Shown here piece after piece: positions 58,226-64,000 of a DNA stretch of 64,000 bases (position 1 is the stretch's first letter; every line of letters starts with the position of its first letter). The position numbers were made by a program, and so were the translations under genes. This DNA comes from Acanthochromis polyacanthus. Lineage: Eukaryota; Chordata; Actinopteri; Pomacentridae. Below the pieces are notes generated by a model. That model was not told where the DNA came from, searched no databases, and worked only from the letters and a program-made list of their open reading frames with translations. The stretch covers positions 15,048,023-15,112,022 of the forward strand of contig NC_067132.1 in NCBI RefSeq assembly GCF_021347895.1, written 5' to 3'.

Positions 58226-61200
58226 GGCAAATAACCTCCAAAACATCAGTTCTCATTTTTCAACTCTGAATTCTTTACTAAGTTAGCATTTTTGTTCTTT
58301 ATGTAAATAAGTACTTAACATCCATGAAAGCAATTACTTAAGTAACTGGACATTCTCTTCTGTCAGATCTGTAGTTTCAGAAGTGAACATGTACAGACAG
58401 CGGTTGTCATATTTATAGATGTCAGTTGGACAGCATGTTCAAACATGCCATAAACCCCAGAGGCAACCAAAACCAGAACAATGCACACTGACCTACGGTG
58501 AAGCAGGGTTTGGCGAGAATATCACATATGTCAACGTACTATCAAATGTGCTGCTAAAAGAAGTGAACCTCTTCAGCATTAACACACGTACAGATTTGAA
58601 GCGAGCCAAGGCGGCTTTAGAGCTTTGACCGTAGAGAAAATATATCTGGACACTTCAGCAAAAACATATTTAGAAAAACTGGCCAAGGTTTTCTCATGTA
58701 GTCTGCTGGGGCTTTCGAGTGCAGCCACCTTAGACAAACAGTGGCTCAGAGCCATACCCTGCTAATAAGTTAGACAATGAATTCGGGCAGGCAGAAAAAA
58801 TTCAGCCATATGAATTTGTGGGATAGCAACGCAGGAAAATCATCTTTCGTGAAATTTATACCCACCAATGGCAAGACCCTTCCAATCACTGTTTAACTTC
58901 GGCTGAGATTCTGTGTAGAGGCAAGAGTGTACATTTGGCTAGCCTCATCACCACTAAAAGGGAAATATGCATCGATTTAGCCTTGAACTCCCTGTTGAAC
59001 TTGGCTGGCCTGCTTCACTGTGGTTTTCCAGTACATTCCCAGTCCCTCCTCTGTTGTGCAGAACCCAGCGTGGATACAGACAATAACCGGAAAGAGTATT
59101 TAGAACATTTTGGAATAAAGTGGATGTGAATTTCACCCTTTACATTTGCCAGAGGCATCTGTTTTATCTATGAATGCTAAGTTCCAAAGAGCCAAAGCTG
59201 TGGAATATTTCAACCCATGCTTTATTTAATTGGCTTGGAAGCACAAAAGGAAAGAGAGAAGAGTCAAAATATGACTTTCCCCCCCTGGACCCCCTGCTTG
59301 CCTGGCCCTTCTATCTCGCTATCCCAATCCGGCACTTTCTCATAATAGGGCCACGGTTAAATTGCCAGGGCCAGTGCCAGTGCCAACTGAACATGTTCAC
59401 AACACTAAATGCTAAGAACAAGCCATTTGCTTGAATATTGTATATAAACCAGTTGGCACAGCATATTTATGGCACCAGTATTAAAGCGAAAAATCTATTT
59501 TGCTTTTGGGGGGAAATTGGGTTTCTCATAGTGTGAATGAGTGTTGGCGGAGCGTGTTTGGCCTTGGCTGTGTGTGCTGAAACTCTAAAAACAGTCTGTG
59601 TTTTGGTTCCAACATTTTCGGTCTCTATGGCGCTGAATCCTGTGTAGTGTAGAGTCAGTGTGGTCTGAAGAGTCTCTGTGCATGTCTGCTACACATGTGA
59701 ATATGCTCGACAGATGTTAGCTAGCTTCCAGGCAGACAGGCTCTCCTCCCCCTGGCCTTTTTGGCTCTGGTTGTGACATGGTGACACACAGTAGCATCTG
59801 GAGTTCAGACTAGGTCACCCAGGGCAAACACGATACAAAGCTGTACATCACTTATTCAGCTAAGACCTCCCACAACTGCGAAACGGATGATTATAACAGG
59901 ATTTGGAAAATGTTTGGCTTCCTCGCCTGCTGTACACACAGGCTGAAATTTGGGATTGTTTTCTTTTATTTGACCTCTTAACACTACTCATATTTTGATC
60001 ACTCAATCAAGTTGGTACTTTCTTCAGCATGAGAAGAAGTATCAGTTGGTTAGACTGAGAAGTGTTATCAGCAATTGTAAGGTGATCCCCCCCTCCCCTT
60101 TTTATTTTTTATTTTTTTACTTGAGGCTACCACCAAAAACATCTGATACTTCACTTTATGGAATGGACCCAAAGGAGACGAAATCAGCTGTCTGTTATTG
60201 ATTGTACAACTACAGAGAGCAAACTGTCTGGAGAAACATAAGAATTCTAAGCCTACTTACGACTACACAGTTGTAAGTGTGATGTGATTAGTCTGGCCTC
60301 AAAATTAACAGCCTACGTAAGTACTGAAAAGATCATACTGAAGTTGCACAAAAATGTAATATTCATAAATCTTACAAAGCTGGTTTCAGCAAAGGAGCAC
60401 ATATCGCAAACTTACTCAAAGTCAGAAGTAGATTCACAGTAGGGTGTCCTTTAAACCATTGTGTATTTGAGTTCAAATTAAATTAAACCCTATAGCAGCT
60501 TTAGTACCAAAGGCAGCCAACTTAAATTCAATCCCTGCATGCTGCCAAAGGAAAAAAGAAATAGAGGACATATTTGAAAACAAACAATAAAAAAGATGCC
60601 TGGTTGCCTTTAAACCACAAGACTGTGGTTTGTTGTTTTATTTCTTACAAGTCGAGCGATGAGGAGCTTTTTGGGGTTTCAAATTATGCTCATTTTTCAA
60701 ATATATTTTGCTATTTTATGGTGACCTATTTGACAGGATTTTGAACATTTCTGTTTCTTGAAGGCAATTTTTTGATAGACACGATGAGCTCGTAGAAGCT
60801 GTATACATACACCCATTAAAAAAAAGAACAAAAAACAAAACCTTTTCTGTTTCTTGCCTTTGTGTTAGACGTGATGCTAGAGTATTTGTCTACATTTCCA
60901 TCGTTAGCTGACAGTCAACCGTGCTCAGAGACAGTGAAGCGTCAGCTCATGAAACAAACATTTAGCAAGAACACAACAGCAAAGCTGCCAGTTGACGTGC
61001 ACCCGTTCAAATCCATCCCGTCATGTAAATAACTTGTTTCAGTGTGCTTTCAATTAAAGCGGAGGACGAAGTGCCATTGCTGCCTTTGATGGATGAGCTT
61101 AGATATTGGAGTGTACCGTTGGATGACAAAACGTTCCCCCACTCCACCTCAACTCCTCTTTCCTATTGATTCTCCCGGTGGTTATTCATCAGGGCGGTGG

Positions 61201-64000
61201 CCACTGTCAGATCAGCTGCTCCTTCTCCTCACAAAACACATTTTCCACAGTTATTGATAAAGCTATTTGACCTTTTATTCAAATGCGTGTGTGTGTGTCT
61301 GTGTGTATGTGTCGGTAATGTGCACACATCTGTGTTTTCTTTCTCTCTGCTCTTGCCAGAGGCTTGCAGATCACTGCAGTTACATGAATAAAGTCAGGCT
61401 GTTTTGATTAACGCCAAATGAGTAGGTCTATTCTTTGCAGATGTCTGTTTCAGCAGTACTGAGCCTTACTTTCACACAACAAAAATAAACCCCAAACCTG
61501 TTTTACAGTTTGGCAAGGGTAAGCATACATATACAGTACGTTTAGAGTTTGCACACACATGTGCCTGTATTCATATACATTAGTGGTCTCACACATACTG
61601 TGACTTGCATACCTTCATGCATACTTTTTCAGTGTTTTGAAAAATTTCTGCTCTTTTGTCAAGGTGAAGACAGGCTGTCTTGGCTGCAAGTCCAATAGTA
61701 AATGTGCCCAGAGTTAGAAAAGCCAACAGTGGATATACTGTTGGTTGCACAGTGGCTGATCAACGGAGAGGATAATGACTTAGTGAAGGTTATGATTTGA
61801 AGTAATGTATATAAATCTAGAAAATGAATCCTACGCCATCTAATATGTTTAGATAACCGTAAGGGATACGACTATATCCAAGATATCTTTTTGGATCGGT
61901 TTGTAAAATGAAGCCAAATCCAAGCCAGTTCCAGATTCTTTATTTACTTTGATTCTATCGTGTCCATGGATACTGGCTTCTTTGTGTGTCATAAACATTC
62001 ATTAGTCACAATTTTTGGAATCAGGAGGATATTTGCAATGCGGAAGTACTTTAAGGTTGAAAATGGGCTACACACATACATGTAACATCTGCAGTGGTAG
62101 TATTTCACGATATGGAAATAGGAAAAGTTACTTCTGACGTATCCAGTATGATAAACCAATTGAAATGAAACTAACAGAAAATCACAGACGAAGTAGGGTG
62201 CATCTGAGTGAAATCATTTTGTAGGATGACCAGCGGAGTTATTAAACTGTTGAACATACACTGGTTTCTTTGCATTTTTTCAGGCCTTTCAACCACAACC
62301 AGAGTTCACTCAGGTTCATGACAGATGGCTCAGCTGTTGACGGACGACTGAAGTACTGTTCCAAGGTTAAACTTTTACACTCATAGCGTACAATGCCCAG
62401 TTCAAGAGTGGGAATGGAAGTACACATTTGAGTTCACATTCACTTTAAAAAATGTTGACACATGCTTAAGGTGGAGGACTTGCCCTTCTAATGTGCTTGT
62501 CATGTTTAACATTTAACACTAACCAGCAGCTACCAGATGCAATACTTGAATAATGGTTCGAGACAGATTTCTTCGCTCCGATGGTTTGTGTTCTTTGGCT
62601 TTTGTTGTGTGTATTTTTTTTTTATTTTTTCAGTTTGTGTTGTAAACTCATATTTTTAGTGGTGAAGGTTGGTCAGACAAAACAAAACATGTCAGTATAT
62701 CAAGTTTTGGTTTAAGAAACATGAGCATTTTTATGCTATTCTGTCATTTTTCAGAAAACAACACCCCAGTCATCGTGAACATGCTTTTCTAAACCGCCAA
62801 TAACGACATAGTTAGTCACAACCGTCAGAAATTTTTAGAAATATAACTAGATGATCATTTGTTAACCATCAGAAAGCCACAATGGGCTATTTTGTTGTCA
62901 GTAAAGCCACGGAGAGGGGACGGTAAGATTTTACTCATCCTTGTACAAAAACCATTCTCTTGTCCTTCATGGTGGCAAACTGTTCAATAACCATGTCATA
63001 TAATTTCCCAACAGACTCTAGGTTTTTGCACAAAAAGGGCTCCACGGATGTCTTGGCAAACTGGCCCAGGCTTTCCTGTTCACATGTGCACTGACCAGGT
63101 TTTGGTATAAATTAATCATCACTTGGTTGAAATTTATGCATTTTTTTCCCCCCATAAAAAGGCATCAGACACATAAAACTCTAAAACTGTCTGCACTTGC
63201 TTGTTTTGGTGAGTTTTAAAACCACTGTAGTGTAAGCTATCAGTCATTTGCCTAAGTCCTACTGGGAGAAACATTATGCCACCCAGGCATGTACTTCATA
63301 CTACATTTAATATGAAATATATTTGCAAAATGCGCGCACTCAATGGGTCTGAGTTGTGTCTTCTTGCTGTATCTGTCTATGAAATGTGATTGAAGCATTT
63401 ATACTTTTTATTTGGACCCTGGATGAAGGTTCAGGAAACATTGTATCCTGACTTATGATTTAAGTATAATTTCGTGTAAGTTTCCATTGCTATTTTCATT
63501 TGATTAAGATGATTATTGTTTAAATTTGACGTAGGTCTGCTTAGATTTACTTTTTTAAAAAAAAGGAATTGTGACCATTACAGAACGAATAGCATGATCG
63601 AAACAAAGATTGATTTTTCTGTTGGCGTTTTTATTTATCAGAGAACTCACAGCTGTGTTTATACGGTGTATGATTTTAAACCCTGTTGAGATTGAAGCAC
63701 AACAGTTTTATCCTATGAAATTCTTGTTCATGTCTTTTCCTTGCTATCAATAATTAAGACTAGATCTTGGAATGAAAAAGTAATTTCCCTTGAAGGAACC
63801 GGATAGAATTGACATAAACCCTCAAACTAAAAAACACAGCCCAAGAGGTATCTAAAAGCTCAGTAGGTGCCAATAAAAGTGGGAAAACAGAAATCTTTCT
63901 AGCAAAACACAACAACAAGAACAAGTACAAGCCATTGAAGTGGAGAAGTGAAAAACAAGAGAGACTTAAGGTGATTCTCATCTTCGAATCCAAAGCCTGG
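58226..64000. other. Gene-free sequence
   Basis: Unique AT-rich DNA to the end of the window, with a short GT patch at 61286-61312. No transposon ends, RNA genes or credible exons are recognised. Confidence 0.5.

Overview
The window looks like gene-poor nuclear DNA from a ray-finned fish, probably a percomorph teleost. The evidence is its very long CA/GT dinucleotide arrays, several decayed Tc1-like transposons of types common in fish genomes, small inverted-repeat elements that resemble families abundant in teleosts, and AT-rich sequence between them. Base composition and the lack of long open frames argue against bacterial, viral or organellar DNA. I found no protein-coding exon, tRNA, rRNA or other functional gene that I could defend. 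Nearly all short open frames are chance, low-complexity translations of microsatellites, or pieces of dead transposase.

Layout. 1-7 kb: unique sequence with a 44-bp perfect palindrome at 2139-2182 and two GT arrays near 3.6-3.8 kb. 7.1-7.9 kb: a 5'-truncated Tc1-like relic. 8-22 kb: mostly unique, with a 183-bp GT array (11.6 kb), a small hAT-like element with a near-matching target duplication (12.8 kb) and an interspersed repeat (17.9 kb). 22.4-26.1 kb is a repeat cluster: a TTAA-type MITE, a long-armed Tc1-like element and another MITE. 28.4-30.0 kb is a dense simple-repeat cluster: C31(AC)20, (TG)84, then (TG)18(AG)130. 30.5-31.6 kb: a nearly full-length but dead Tc1-like element with intact 11-bp ends. 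32.0-32.3 kb: an inverted sibling of the 17.9-kb repeat. 33.0-33.5 kb: a second type of TTAA-flanked MITE. 34-48 kb: mostly unique, with several blocks that look like candidate conserved regulatory DNA. 49.3-49.9 kb: a TTAA-flanked MITE that is an inverted sibling of the 22.4-kb one. 56.2-57.7 kb: a Tc1-like element split by a later insertion of another interspersed repeat. 58-64 kb: unique sequence.

How it works together. There is no operon or pathway here. The mobile elements are all non-autonomous or broken, so movement would depend on transposases made elsewhere. The unique blocks rich in homeodomain-type TAAT sites, lying in a gene-free interval, would fit the regulatory landscape or a large intron of a developmental gene. 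That is an inference from sequence texture only and needs cross-species alignment. No undescribed protein system was found; the most notable structures are the palindrome, the TTAA MITE families, the nested Tc1 insertion and the microsatellite cluster.
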